Assembly (NCBI RefSeq): GCF_025369935.1
Contig: NZ_CP104467.1
Location: 2,611,001 to 2,675,000 of the forward strand
Direction of reading: 5' to 3'
Source: Paenibacillus andongensis
GTDB taxonomy: Bacteria > Bacillota > Bacilli > Paenibacillales > NBRC-103111
DNA length: 64,000 bases
Shown: piece after piece, positions 36,683-47,400 of the stretch
Layout of the letters: each line of letters begins with the position of its first letter
Position numbering within the stretch: position 1 is the stretch's first letter
Notes under the pieces: generated by a model
Seen by the model: only the letters and a program-made list of their open reading frames with translations
What the model was told of the DNA's origin: nothing
Database searches by the model: none
Program-made: the position numbers and the translations under genes

Positions 36683-39600
36683 ATGAAAAAATCAGACACA
36701 ATCCAAAAAGTGTATCCACTCACTCCGATGCAGGAAGGGATGCTCTTTCATTCAATCATGGATCCAGACTCGAGCGCCTATCATAACCTGCTGCAAGCAA
36801 AACTTTGCGGGCAGCTCGATGTCAGCCTTTTCGAACAAAGCTTTAACCAATTAATCGCAGAAAACGATATTTTACGCACAGCATTTGTACATCAAAATCT
36901 TCAGCGCCCAAGACAGGTTGTTTTAAGCAAAAGAACGATCCAGCTTCATTTCGAGCAAATCGATCATTTGGATGAAAGCGAACAGCAGATCTACATCGCA
37001 TCTTTTATCAGCGAACGGAATGCTGGACGTTATAACCTGGCCAAGGATATACCGATGCACATGGCTGTATTCCAAACGGCTGAACAGGAATATCAGTTCA
37101 TCTGGAGCCACCATCATATCTTGATGGACGGGTGGGGGCTTGGCATTGTCATCAACCGGCTGTTTCAAATCTATGAAGCTTTGAAGCATGAGAATACGCT
37201 GCCTCAAGAAGCGGTATACCCTTTTAGTGATTATATCAAGTGGCTGGAAAAGCAGGATAAAGACGAATCGCTGGCCTATTGGCAAACGTATCTGGACGGC
37301 TACGAGCAGTCCGTTCATATCCCTAAAGCATTCGCACCTGAAGACAGTTTGTATCAAAAGCAAGAGATCAGCTTCGTTATTGACGAAACGACGACTGGTC
37401 GGATTGCTCAGCTTGCTAGCAGCTACCAGACGACGGTAAACACGGTTTTCCAAACGATTTGGGGTCTTCTCCTAAGTAAATACAACCATACGAATGACGT
37501 TGTGTTTGGCTCTGTCGTTTCCGGTCGGCCCTCGCAGGTGAGGGGTATTGAGAAAATGGTCGGACTGTTTATTAACACCATTCCGGTACGCATTTCCTAT
37601 CAAGATGAGCAATCGTTTGGCAGTCTGCTTGCCGAAGCTCAGCGCAATGCGCTGGCTTCGGAGGCCTATCATTTCGTTCCTTTGTACGAAATTCAAAGCC
37701 AGAATGGACACAAACAGGATTTATTCGATCATATCCTCATTTTTGAAAACTATCCGGTTGCCAAAGAACTGCAAAATAACGGTTGGGAAGGGTCGCTGGG
37801 CTTCGCAATCGACGATGTGCATGTCGAGGAGCAGACCAATTATCCCTTGAATATCGTTGTGGCACCGGGCGCTGAACTGGGGATCAAGCTAAGCTTCAAT
37901 GCAGCTGTTTATGCGGCGGAATGGATGAACAGCATCGAAGGGCATATGAAGCAAATCATCGCTCAGGTCGTTGCCGATCCGCAGGTGCTGCCCAAGCATA
38001 TTGAAATCTTAACGGAGCAAGAGAAACGGCAAATTCTCCACTCTTTCAATGATACGGAAATCCGTTATCCGCAGGACCAAGAGCAAACGCTCCATGCGCT
38101 TTTTGAGCAGCAGGCCATCAAAACACCGGATCAAACGGCTATTGTTTGCGGAGATTTGAGCATGACGTACCGCGAGCTTAACGAAAGAGCCAACAGACTC
38201 GCTCGGGTATTAAAAGAAAAAGGCGTTGGCAAGGACCAAATGGTTGCCATCATGACGGATCGTTCCTTAGAGATGGCTGTCGGTCTGCTCGCCATTCTGA
38301 AGGTGGGCGGAGCCTATGTGCCTTGCGATCCGGAATATCCAGCTGAGCGGATCCGCTATTTGCTTGAAGATAGCGGAGCACAGCTCCTATTGAGTAAAAC
38401 GGGGTTGATGCACAAGGTTGAGGGAAGCCATTGCGAGTTCCTAGATCTGCAAGACGAAGTGAATTATGCCTCGGATGCTGCAAATCTAACGGCTGAAAGC
38501 TGGCCTGCGGACTTAGCTTATATGATCTACACATCAGGAACGACTGGTCAGCCGAAGGGTGTAATGATTGAGCACGCAAGCATCATGAATACGATCCGTT
38601 GGAGAAAAGAGGAATATGGTTTCGGCACGGATGATCGTGTATTGCTGTTTTTATCGTTTTCGTTCGATGCCTTTGTCAGCAGCTTTTTCGCGCCGATTGT
38701 ATCCGGTTCGACGGTTGTCCTAGCGAGTGATGAGGAAGCGAAAGATCCGCTGGCGCTGAAGAAACGAATCTCTTCCTTGCAGATTACCCATTTTAGCTGC
38801 GTGCCGAGCTTGTACGCTGCGATTTTGGAAACGATGAACGCGGAGGAAGATTCTTCGCTGAAAGCCGTAACCCTCGGCGGTGAGAACATTTCGCCCTATT
38901 TGCTGGAGAAAACGAAGCGAATCATTCCCGGAGCGGAAATCGTCAACGAGTACGGCCCGACGGAAAACAGCGTCATTTCCACCGTAAGCCGAAATCTGAT
39001 GCCTGGAGAGCCGATAACGATCGGGCATCCGATCGCTAACTCACAGGTGTACATCGTGGATCAACATCACCAGCTGCAGCCTATTGGAGTGAAGGGTGAA
39101 TTATGCGTAGCTGGAGCAGGGCTGGCCAGAGGGTATTGGAACAAAGAAGCACTCACCTCGGAAAAATTCATCGACAATCCCTTCCTTCCAGGCACGAAAA
39201 TGTACAAAACCGGCGATTTGGCCAAGTGGCTGCCGAATGGCAATATCGAATTTATCGATCGTATCGATCATCAGGTTAAAATTCGCGGCTATCGCATCGA
39301 GCTCGGAGAAATCGAGGCGACGATACTGAGGCATCGTTCTGTTAAAGAGGCTGTCGTGCTCGCCGCCAACGACGGTGGGGGAGAAAAAGCGCTCGCTGTG
39401 TATTATACACTCGAAACGGACGCAGCAGCAGCTGATCTTAAAGAAGACCTACTGCAGGAGCTTCCGGCCTATATGGTGCCTTCCTACTTTATGCCGATGG
39501 AACGTCTGCCGCTTACGCCAAATGGCAAAATTGACCGAAAAGCGCTGCCGAAACCGGAAGGGGAATTGAAATCCGCTGCCATTTATGAAGCACCGGCTAA

Positions 39601-42600
39601 CCTTACGGAAGCTAATCTGCTGCCGCTATGGCAAGAGATTTTAAAGACAGAGCATATCGGCGTGACTGACCATTTTTTCGAAAATGGCGGCCATTCTTTG
39701 AAGGCAATGATGCTCATTTCGAAAATTCATCAGGAACTGAAGGTGGAAGTACCGATCAAGGTACTGTTCGACAGTCCGACGATAAGGCAGATTGCCAAGT
39801 ATATTCAACGCGCAGACGAACAAGTCTACGCAGCGATCCGCTCTACGGAGCAGCGTGATTATTATCCGGTATCCTCGGCGCAGAAGCGGATGTTCGTGCT
39901 GAATCGTCTTGACCCTGATGGAACCAGCTCCAATATGCCAGGGGCCATGCTGCTTGAAGGACCACTCGATATAGAAAGGTTCCGCGGAGCCTTCCAAGCT
40001 CTAGTGGCGCGGCACGATACACTGCGAACTTCTTTCGATACGGTGGACGGAGAGCCTGTGCAAATCGTGCATCCGCAGGTTGAGCTGCGAATTCCTGTAA
40101 AAGAGGCGAATGAAGAAGATGCTGCGGGAATGATGAACGACTTCATACGCCCGTTTGATTTAAGCAAGGCGCCACTGCTGCGCGTAGAGTTAATTCGGTT
40201 TGCTGCAGAACGCCACCTCTTCTTGTTCGATTTACATCATATTATTTCCGACGGTACCTCGATGGGGCTCATCGTCAAGGAATTTATGCTCCTGTATCAA
40301 GGGAACCACTTGCCGGAGCTTGCGATTCAGTATAAAGATTTTTCCGTTTGGCAGCACGAATGGTTCGGATCCGAAGTGATGAAACGGCAGATGACCTTCT
40401 GGGTCGAGATGTTTGGCGGGGATGTTCCTGTTCTTGAAATCCCAACAGATTATCCGAGACCGCCTATTCAGAGTTTTGAGGGAGATAAGGTTATCGTCCA
40501 TACCGGCAAAGAACTGCAGGAGGCGCTCAGACGTCTCGCGTCTGAATCGGGCACTACACTGTTTATGGTCATGCTTGCGGCTTACAATGTGCTGCTTGCC
40601 AAATATTCCGGACAAGAAGATATCGTCGTCGGGACGCCGATTGCAGGCAGATCCCACCCCGATCTGCAATCGATCATTGGCATGTTCGTGGGTACGCTGG
40701 CACTTCGTAATCGAGCAGACGGCAAGCTTTCGTTTGCCGAGTTTCTGGCTAGGGTCAAGATGAACATGCTTCATATTTACGAAAATCAGGATTATCCTTT
40801 CGAAGCGCTGGTTGAACAGGTCGATGTGCGCAGAGACATGAGCCGCAATCCGCTGTTCGATACGATGTTTGTCCTGCAAAACATTGAGCTTGAAGCCATG
40901 GAGCTGGACGGATTGTCGATATCGCCAGGCATAGTAGACAATCCCGTCGCGAAGTTCGATTTGACGATTGAAGCAAGAGAAGATGAAGAGGGGATCGAGC
41001 TTTGCTTCGTCTACCGGACCAAGTTGTTCAAGCAGGAAACCGTGAAGTGTATGGCCGATCATTTTCTGAATATTTTACATACGGCGGTTGCTAACCCGCA
41101 CCAGACGATTTCTAACATAGATATGCTGAGTGAGGCGGAGAAAAGACGTTTGCTTGTCGAGCTCAACGATACCGCCGCTCAGTACCCGGAAGGAATGACG
41201 CTGCACGCACTGTTTGAGTCACAGGCTGCGATTCGACCGGATCGCACGGCGATCGTATATGACGGGGAACGAATGACCTATCGCGAATTAAATGACCGCG
41301 CGAACCGGTTGGCCAGAGAGCTGCGCAGTCACGGCGTGCAGCCTGATGGAAGGGTCGGTCTGCTCTTGGAGCGCTCGTCCGATATGATCGTGGGCATACT
41401 CGCCACGCTGAAGGCCGGCGGCGTCTACGTGCCGCTTGATCCGGATTACCCTCAGGATCGGCTGCAATTTATGCTGGACGACTGCGGCGCCCGCGTGCTG
41501 CTGACCCAGTCTCATCTGACCGGCAAAGTGCCGTTTGATGGTACGGTGCTTGATATAGGTGACCCGGCGCTATACAGCGGAGACGGTTCGAACCTGGACT
41601 CCGTGAATCAGCCGGACGATATGGCTTACATTATCTATACGTCCGGTACGACAGGCAAACCGAAAGGCGTCATGATCGAGCACCGAAATGTCGTTCGTCT
41701 GATGCTGAACGATAAGATGAAGTTCGATTTTACTGATCGCGACGTGTGGACCGTGTTCCACTCCTTCTGCTTCGATTTCTCCGTTTGGGAAATGTACGGC
41801 GCTTTGCTGTACGGCGGCACCTGTGTCGTTGTGCCTAAGGCGGTGGCACAGAATCCGAAGGCGTTCGCACAGCTGCTGCGCCAAGAAGGAGTTACTGTGC
41901 TTAACCAGACGCCGACCGCGTTCTACGCGCTGATTCACGAGGTGCTTGGACGACAAGACAACGATTTGCAAGTCCGCTACGTCATCTTCGGCGGCGAGGC
42001 GTTGAATCCGATCATGCTGAAGCCATGGAAGGCGATGTACCGGCAGACACAGCTGATTAATATGTACGGCATTACTGAAACGACCGTTCATGTTACTTAT
42101 AAAGAAATAACGGAACAGGACATGGAGACGAGCTTAAGCAACATTGGCCGGCCGATTCCGACACTGACAAGCTACATCTTGGATAGCGAGCAGCGGTTAG
42201 TACCGATCGGTGTCATTGGAGAGCTGTATGTGGGCGGAGAAGGCGTAGCTCGCGGGTATTTGAACCGCGAAGAGTTGACGGCCGAGCGGTTCATTGCGAA
42301 TCCCTATAAGCCGGAGGAAAGGCTGTACAGGTCGGGTGATCTCGCCAGATTATTGCGCAGCGGAGAAATGGAATATTTGGGCCGAATCGACCATCAGGTC
42401 AAAATCCGCGGGCATCGGATCGAGCTGGGCGAAATCGAGACACAGCTCTTGAAGCACGAGTCGATTCGCGAGGCCGTCGTAATGGCGCTGGACGATGAGC
42501 AGGGGCAAAAGTTCCTTTGCGCGTACCTGCTGTTGGATCAGGATCTGACCGTGACGGAGCTGCGGGCGCATGCATCCGAGGATCTGCCGGCATACATGAT

Positions 42601-44365
42601 CCCGTCGCATTTTGTAAGACTCCCGCAGATGCCGATGACGTCTAACGGCAAGGTTGACCGGAAGGCGCTACCGAAGCCCGAGGGTGGGCTGAAGACAGGA
42701 GCCGAATACATAGCGCCTCGAAACGAGTTGGAAGAAAAGCTGGTACACATCTGGCAGGAAGTGCTGGGATCGGACCGGATCGGTATACGTGACAATTTCT
42801 TCGATCTTGGCGGCGATTCGATCAAGGGCATACAAGTAGCCTCGCGTTTGTTTAATCATGGGCTGCAGCTTGAGATGAAAGATCTGTTCCGATACCCTTC
42901 GATCGAAGAACTGAGCGGCTTAGTTGCGCTGGTCAAGCGCCAAATCAGTCAGGAGACCGTAACGGGTGAAGTCGGGTTGACACCGATTCAGCAATGGTTT
43001 TTCGATCAGCGGTTTGCCAGCCAGCATCACTGGAATCAATCCGTTATGCTGCATAAGTCTGACGGATTCGATTCGCTGGCTTTGGAGAAGGCGCTGCACG
43101 ATCTTGTCCAGCATCATGATGCGCTTCGTATGGTTTACAGCGAGAAGGACGGGCGGATCGTCCAGTTGGGCCGCGGTCTGGAAGGCGAGATTTATGGATT
43201 CGAACAGTTCGACTTCAGGGCTCATGCTGACACAGAACTGCGCATTGCATCGGAAGCCAATCGCATTCAACAAAGCTTCGACCTGAGTCAAGGTCCTTTG
43301 CTGAAAGCAGCTCTTTTTCAAACAGCCGAAGGTGATCACTTGCTGCTTGCCGCTCACCATTTGATCGTTGACGGGATCTCCTGGCGCATCCTGTTTGAAG
43401 ATTTGGCGACAAGCTATGCGCAGGCCCTTGCAGGCGAAGAGACATCTTTTCAGGAAAAAACGGACTCGTTCCAATATTGGTCTCAACGGTTAACGGCCTA
43501 CGCGGAAAGCAAGGAATTGCTGCAGGAAATTGATTATTGGAAACAGCTAGAAAATATGTCAGTTGGCTCATTGTATAAAGATTTTGCAGTTGAAACCTGT
43601 ACACTTGGCGAAAGTGCAACGGCAGAAATGGCGCTTACCCGGGAACAGACCGAGCATCTGCTGAAGCATGTCCATCATGCCTACCATACGGAAATGAACG
43701 ACATTCTTTTAACCGCTGTAGGATTGGCCGTTCAGGAGTGGGGGCAGACCGATCGTATTGCTGTTCAACTCGAAGGCCACGGGCGCGAAGAGATGATGGA
43801 AGACGTCAACATTTCCCGGACAGTCGGCTGGTTCACCTCCATGTATCCGATCGTGCTTGATCTGACGGATGGTGATTTATCCAGGGAAATCAAGTCGGTT
43901 AAGGAGACTCTCAGACAGGTACCGAACAAGGGAATCGGCTATGACATTCTGAAATATTTGACACCGGAAGACAAACGGTCCGGACTCCATTTTAAACTAA
44001 AACCGGAGATCTGCTTCAACTATCTCGGTCAGTTCGATGCGAATCTCGTCCATGACGCGTTCGGTCCGTCCCCGTATGACATGGGAGAACCGATTAATCC
44101 GAATTCCCACCGCATGTATCCAATCATCATGAACGGAATGATAGCAAACGGCGAGATGAGCTTCCGAATTTCGTATAGCCCGAGACAGTATGAGGAATCC
44201 ACCATGCAATGTTTATCTGCTGCGTTCAACTATCATTTGCTCCGCATCATCGATCACTGTAGGAACAAAGAGGAAAGCGAGCGGACTGCGAGCGATTTCA
44301 GCTCCAAGGGACTGACGACGGACGACGTCGATGATATCTTCGAATTGCTTGGTGAAAAGCTGTAA
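36683..44365 (+). CDS. NRPS 2: two modules (unassigned residue, then Thr) with E
   Basis: The 2560-residue synthetase begins 31 bp after NRPS 1 with an AGAGGTG ribosome binding site. Domains: C1 of the D-L type used after E (10-450; PLTPMQEGMLFH opening, HHILMDG at His144), A1 (454-952), T1 (Ser1005), C2 (HHIISDG, His1185), A2 (1494-1995), T2 (GGDS, Ser2046), E (2090-2540, HHLIVDG at His2225). A2 has the Thr code DFWNIGMVH. A1 reads DASSTGEVI, which I cannot match to a standard code. Its framework (FDAFVSSFFAPI, HFSCVPSLYAA, NEYGPTENSV) is nearest the Tyr-like domains of this cluster, so an aromatic or other hydrophobic residue is the best guess. The product step adds X6 and D-(allo)Thr7. The C-terminal tail (TTDDVDDIFELLGEKL) is a donor docking peptide. 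Confidence 0.96.
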   Translation: MKKSDTIQKVYPLTPMQEGMLFHSIMDPDSSAYHNLLQAKLCGQLDVSLFEQSFNQLIAENDILRTAFVHQNLQRPRQVVLSKRTIQLHFEQIDHLDESEQQIYIASFISERNAGRYNLAKDIPMHMAVFQTAEQEYQFIWSHHHILMDGWGLGIVINRLFQIYEALKHENTLPQEAVYPFSDYIKWLEKQDKDESLAYWQTYLDGYEQSVHIPKAFAPEDSLYQKQEISFVIDETTTGRIAQLASSYQTTVNTVFQTIWGLLLSKYNHTNDVVFGSVVSGRPSQVRGIEKMVGLFINTIPVRISYQDEQSFGSLLAEAQRNALASEAYHFVPLYEIQSQNGHKQDLFDHILIFENYPVAKELQNNGWEGSLGFAIDDVHVEEQTNYPLNIVVAPGAELGIKLSFNAAVYAAEWMNSIEGHMKQIIAQVVADPQVLPKHIEILTEQEKRQILHSFNDTEIRYPQDQEQTLHALFEQQAIKTPDQTAIVCGDLSMTYRELNERANRLARVLKEKGVGKDQMVAIMTDRSLEMAVGLLAILKVGGAYVPCDPEYPAERIRYLLEDSGAQLLLSKTGLMHKVEGSHCEFLDLQDEVNYASDAANLTAESWPADLAYMIYTSGTTGQPKGVMIEHASIMNTIRWRKEEYGFGTDDRVLLFLSFSFDAFVSSFFAPIVSGSTVVLASDEEAKDPLALKKRISSLQITHFSCVPSLYAAILETMNAEEDSSLKAVTLGGENISPYLLEKTKRIIPGAEIVNEYGPTENSVISTVSRNLMPGEPITIGHPIANSQVYIVDQHHQLQPIGVKGELCVAGAGLARGYWNKEALTSEKFIDNPFLPGTKMYKTGDLAKWLPNGNIEFIDRIDHQVKIRGYRIELGEIEATILRHRSVKEAVVLAANDGGGEKALAVYYTLETDAAAADLKEDLLQELPAYMVPSYFMPMERLPLTPNGKIDRKALPKPEGELKSAAIYEAPANLTEANLLPLWQEILKTEHIGVTDHFFENGGHSLKAMMLISKIHQELKVEVPIKVLFDSPTIRQIAKYIQRADEQVYAAIRSTEQRDYYPVSSAQKRMFVLNRLDPDGTSSNMPGAMLLEGPLDIERFRGAFQALVARHDTLRTSFDTVDGEPVQIVHPQVELRIPVKEANEEDAAGMMNDFIRPFDLSKAPLLRVELIRFAAERHLFLFDLHHIISDGTSMGLIVKEFMLLYQGNHLPELAIQYKDFSVWQHEWFGSEVMKRQMTFWVEMFGGDVPVLEIPTDYPRPPIQSFEGDKVIVHTGKELQEALRRLASESGTTLFMVMLAAYNVLLAKYSGQEDIVVGTPIAGRSHPDLQSIIGMFVGTLALRNRADGKLSFAEFLARVKMNMLHIYENQDYPFEALVEQVDVRRDMSRNPLFDTMFVLQNIELEAMELDGLSISPGIVDNPVAKFDLTIEAREDEEGIELCFVYRTKLFKQETVKCMADHFLNILHTAVANPHQTISNIDMLSEAEKRRLLVELNDTAAQYPEGMTLHALFESQAAIRPDRTAIVYDGERMTYRELNDRANRLARELRSHGVQPDGRVGLLLERSSDMIVGILATLKAGGVYVPLDPDYPQDRLQFMLDDCGARVLLTQSHLTGKVPFDGTVLDIGDPALYSGDGSNLDSVNQPDDMAYIIYTSGTTGKPKGVMIEHRNVVRLMLNDKMKFDFTDRDVWTVFHSFCFDFSVWEMYGALLYGGTCVVVPKAVAQNPKAFAQLLRQEGVTVLNQTPTAFYALIHEVLGRQDNDLQVRYVIFGGEALNPIMLKPWKAMYRQTQLINMYGITETTVHVTYKEITEQDMETSLSNIGRPIPTLTSYILDSEQRLVPIGVIGELYVGGEGVARGYLNREELTAERFIANPYKPEERLYRSGDLARLLRSGEMEYLGRIDHQVKIRGHRIELGEIETQLLKHESIREAVVMALDDEQGQKFLCAYLLLDQDLTVTELRAHASEDLPAYMIPSHFVRLPQMPMTSNGKVDRKALPKPEGGLKTGAEYIAPRNELEEKLVHIWQEVLGSDRIGIRDNFFDLGGDSIKGIQVASRLFNHGLQLEMKDLFRYPSIEELSGLVALVKRQISQETVTGEVGLTPIQQWFFDQRFASQHHWNQSVMLHKSDGFDSLALEKALHDLVQHHDALRMVYSEKDGRIVQLGRGLEGEIYGFEQFDFRAHADTELRIASEANRIQQSFDLSQGPLLKAALFQTAEGDHLLLAAHHLIVDGISWRILFEDLATSYAQALAGEETSFQEKTDSFQYWSQRLTAYAESKELLQEIDYWKQLENMSVGSLYKDFAVETCTLGESATAEMALTREQTEHLLKHVHHAYHTEMNDILLTAVGLAVQEWGQTDRIAVQLEGHGREEMMEDVNISRTVGWFTSMYPIVLDLTDGDLSREIKSVKETLRQVPNKGIGYDILKYLTPEDKRSGLHFKLKPEICFNYLGQFDANLVHDAFGPSPYDMGEPINPNSHRMYPIIMNGMIANGEMSFRISYSPRQYEESTMQCLSAAFNYHLLRIIDHCRNKEESERTASDFSSKGLTTDDVDDIFELLGEKL

Positions 44366-44443
44366 TCATGGCAAGATACGCGAAATGATAGCATAGCAAA
44401 TGCTTACGTCCCTAATGTAAATTCTAAGGAGAGAAGCCCCTGT

Positions 44444-47400
44444 ATGAGCCAATTTAAAAAAGAACACGTCCAAGACATGTATTTTTTATCCCCGATGCAG
44501 GAAGGGATGCTGTTTCATTACTTGCTCGAGCAGGGCCAATCGAATGCTTACTTCGAACAAATGTCCATCCGCGTACGAGGGACGCTCGATATTGGCTTGT
44601 TTTCGGTCAGTTTAAACCGAATCGCTCAGCGGTATGACGTATTTCGCACCGTGTTCCTTTATGAAAAAGTGAAACGACCCGTGCAGGTGGTGCTGAAAGA
44701 GCGTCAGATTCAGGTCCGTTTTGAAGATGTCAGCAGTTTGCCTGAACAGGAACGTGAGCTATTTGTAGAGCGGTTTAAACAGGAAGATCTGGAGCAAGGA
44801 TTCGATCTGTCCAAGGACATGATGATGCGTGTCTCCATTCTTCAGACGGGGGAGTCCGAATATCAAATCTTTTGGAGCCACCATCACATTCTGATGGACG
44901 GATGGTGTCTCGGTATCATCGTCGGCGAACTGTTCCAAATCTATGCCTCCTTGCGGGAACAAGCACCGATCCAGTTGGAAAGGACGTATCCATACAGCGA
45001 CTACATCAAATGGCTGGAACGCCAGGACAAGGACGAAGCAAAGCGTTTTTGGGCTGATGCGCTGTCCGGATATGAACAACTGGCGTCTGTGCCCCAGATG
45101 ACAGCTCCCGCCACGGATATGGCAGGGCGCGGATATAAGCAGGAAGAGCTGACAATCCGGTTCGATGAGAAGCTGACTGCGAAGCTGCAGCAGTTGGCGG
45201 GCAAGCACCAGGTAACGTTGAATACGGTGTTTCAGACGATCTGGGGCATCGTGCTGCAAAGGTATAGTCATGCGAATGATGTCGTATTTGGTTCCGTCGT
45301 TTCCGGGCGGCCTTCGCAGGTTGTCGGCATTGAGAAAATGGTCGGTTTGTTCATTAATACGATTCCGGTACGCGTGAAGTCGTCCGCGGATCAATCATTC
45401 TCGGATGTGCTGCAAAGTGTGCAGCTGAATGCGCTGGCTGCCGAATCGTACACCTACTTGCCGCTTGCTGAGGTTCAGGCGCAAAGCTTGCTTAAGAGTA
45501 ATCTGTTCGATCATATTCTCGTTTTCGAAAACTATCCGGTGGAGGAGTCCGTGCAAAATGGATCCCTCGAAAGCCAATTGGGATTTGAAGCAACGGATGT
45601 GAGCATGATCGAGCAGACGAGCTACGATTTGAACTTGTTGGTTATGCCAGGCCGGGAGCTGGCGGTGCGCCTGAACTATAACGCGAACGTGTATAACACG
45701 CAGTTTCTGCGGAGCATCGAAGGACATCTGAATACCGTCGCATGGACAATCGTGGAACATCCGGAGCTGCGCCTGAAGGATCTAGTTATGGTCACCGAAG
45801 AAGAAAAGCAGCTTCTTCTGCAGCTGAACGATACGAGGGAAGAAGTTCCAAGCCATTTGACTGTTCATCGTATGTTTGAGGAGCAGGCGGAGAAAACGCC
45901 GGATCAAGTGGCCGTTGTATTCGGGGAACGGCAGTTGACGTACCTTGAATTGAACGAAAGGGCTAACCGATTAGCCAGAACGCTTCATGGCAAAAACGTT
46001 GGAGCGGATCAGGCTGTCGGGATTATGGTGGAACGTTCGCCGGATTTGGTAGTCGGTATTCTGGCGATTCTGAAAGCGGGAGGCGCTTATGTGCCGATCG
46101 ATCCCGAGCTTCCGGAAGAACGCGTCAATTATATGCTTCACAACAGCGGTGCATCCATTTTGCTAACACAAAGCCATTTATACGGAAAGTTGGCGTTTGA
46201 GGGTGAAATCCTTGATATTTCGAGCGATCACGTATATGACTCGGAGAGCAGTAATCTGGAGGTAAACAGCAGCGCCAACGATCTGTTCTATATCATTTAT
46301 ACGTCAGGTACGACAGGTAAGCCAAAAGGTGTCATGCTTGAACATCGCAATATGGTCAACCTGCTTCACCATGTTTTCCGCCACGACAATGTCAATTACG
46401 GCAGTACTGTTCTGCAGTACACAACGATGATCTTCGATGTTTGCTACCAGGAGATTTTTTCTACATTGTGTTCGGGAGGGAAATTATATCTGATCGACGG
46501 AGATACGAAGCGAGAGGTGCATAAGCTGCTTCACTTAATTGAAGAGGCGCAAATTGAAGTCTTGTTCCTTCCGGTCTCCTTCTTGAAATTTATTTTTAAC
46601 GAGCAAGAATACGCCGGCCGTTTTCCGTCTTGTGTACGGCATATCATTACTGCTGGCGAGCAGCTGGTGGTCACGAATCAGCTTCGTTCCTTTTTGCAAA
46701 AAAATGGCGTGAAACTCCATAACCATTATGGTCCGTCGGAGACCCATGTCGTCACCATCTTTCAGATGGAGCCAAACGGAGACATTCCTGAGCTGCCTTC
46801 GATTGGACGGCCGATTGCGAACAACGGCATCTATATGTTGAATGACGGATTGCAGCTTCAACCATTCGGCGCCCCGGGAGAATTATTCATAGCTGGTGAT
46901 AACGTAGGGCGCGGTTACAGGAACAACGACGAGCTGACAGCGGAAAAGTTTATGCCAAATCCGTATCGTGAAGGCGAACGCATGTATCGAACGGGCGATC
47001 TGGCACGCTGGATGCCGGACGGCAACCTCGAGTTTCTAGGCCGTATCGACCATCAGGTGAAAATCCGTGGACACCGCATTGAGCTTGGCGAAATCGAATC
47101 GCAGTTGCTGAATCATCCTTCGGTGACGGCCTCAGCCGTATTGGACCGGAAAGATGCGCAGGGAGGAACTTATTTGTGCGCGTATTACGTGTCAGATAGG
47201 CCGCTTCATTCGCTAGAGCTGCGGACATATTTGCTGAGAGAACTGCCGGAATACATGATTCCGTCGTTTTTTATGGAGCTGGCTAAGCTGCCTGTGACAC
47301 CGAACGGCAAAACAGACCGTCGAGCACTGCCTGAGCCTGATGGGGAGTTCGTAACGGGGACGGAGTACATACCGCCGACAAATGTCGTGGAAGAAGCACT

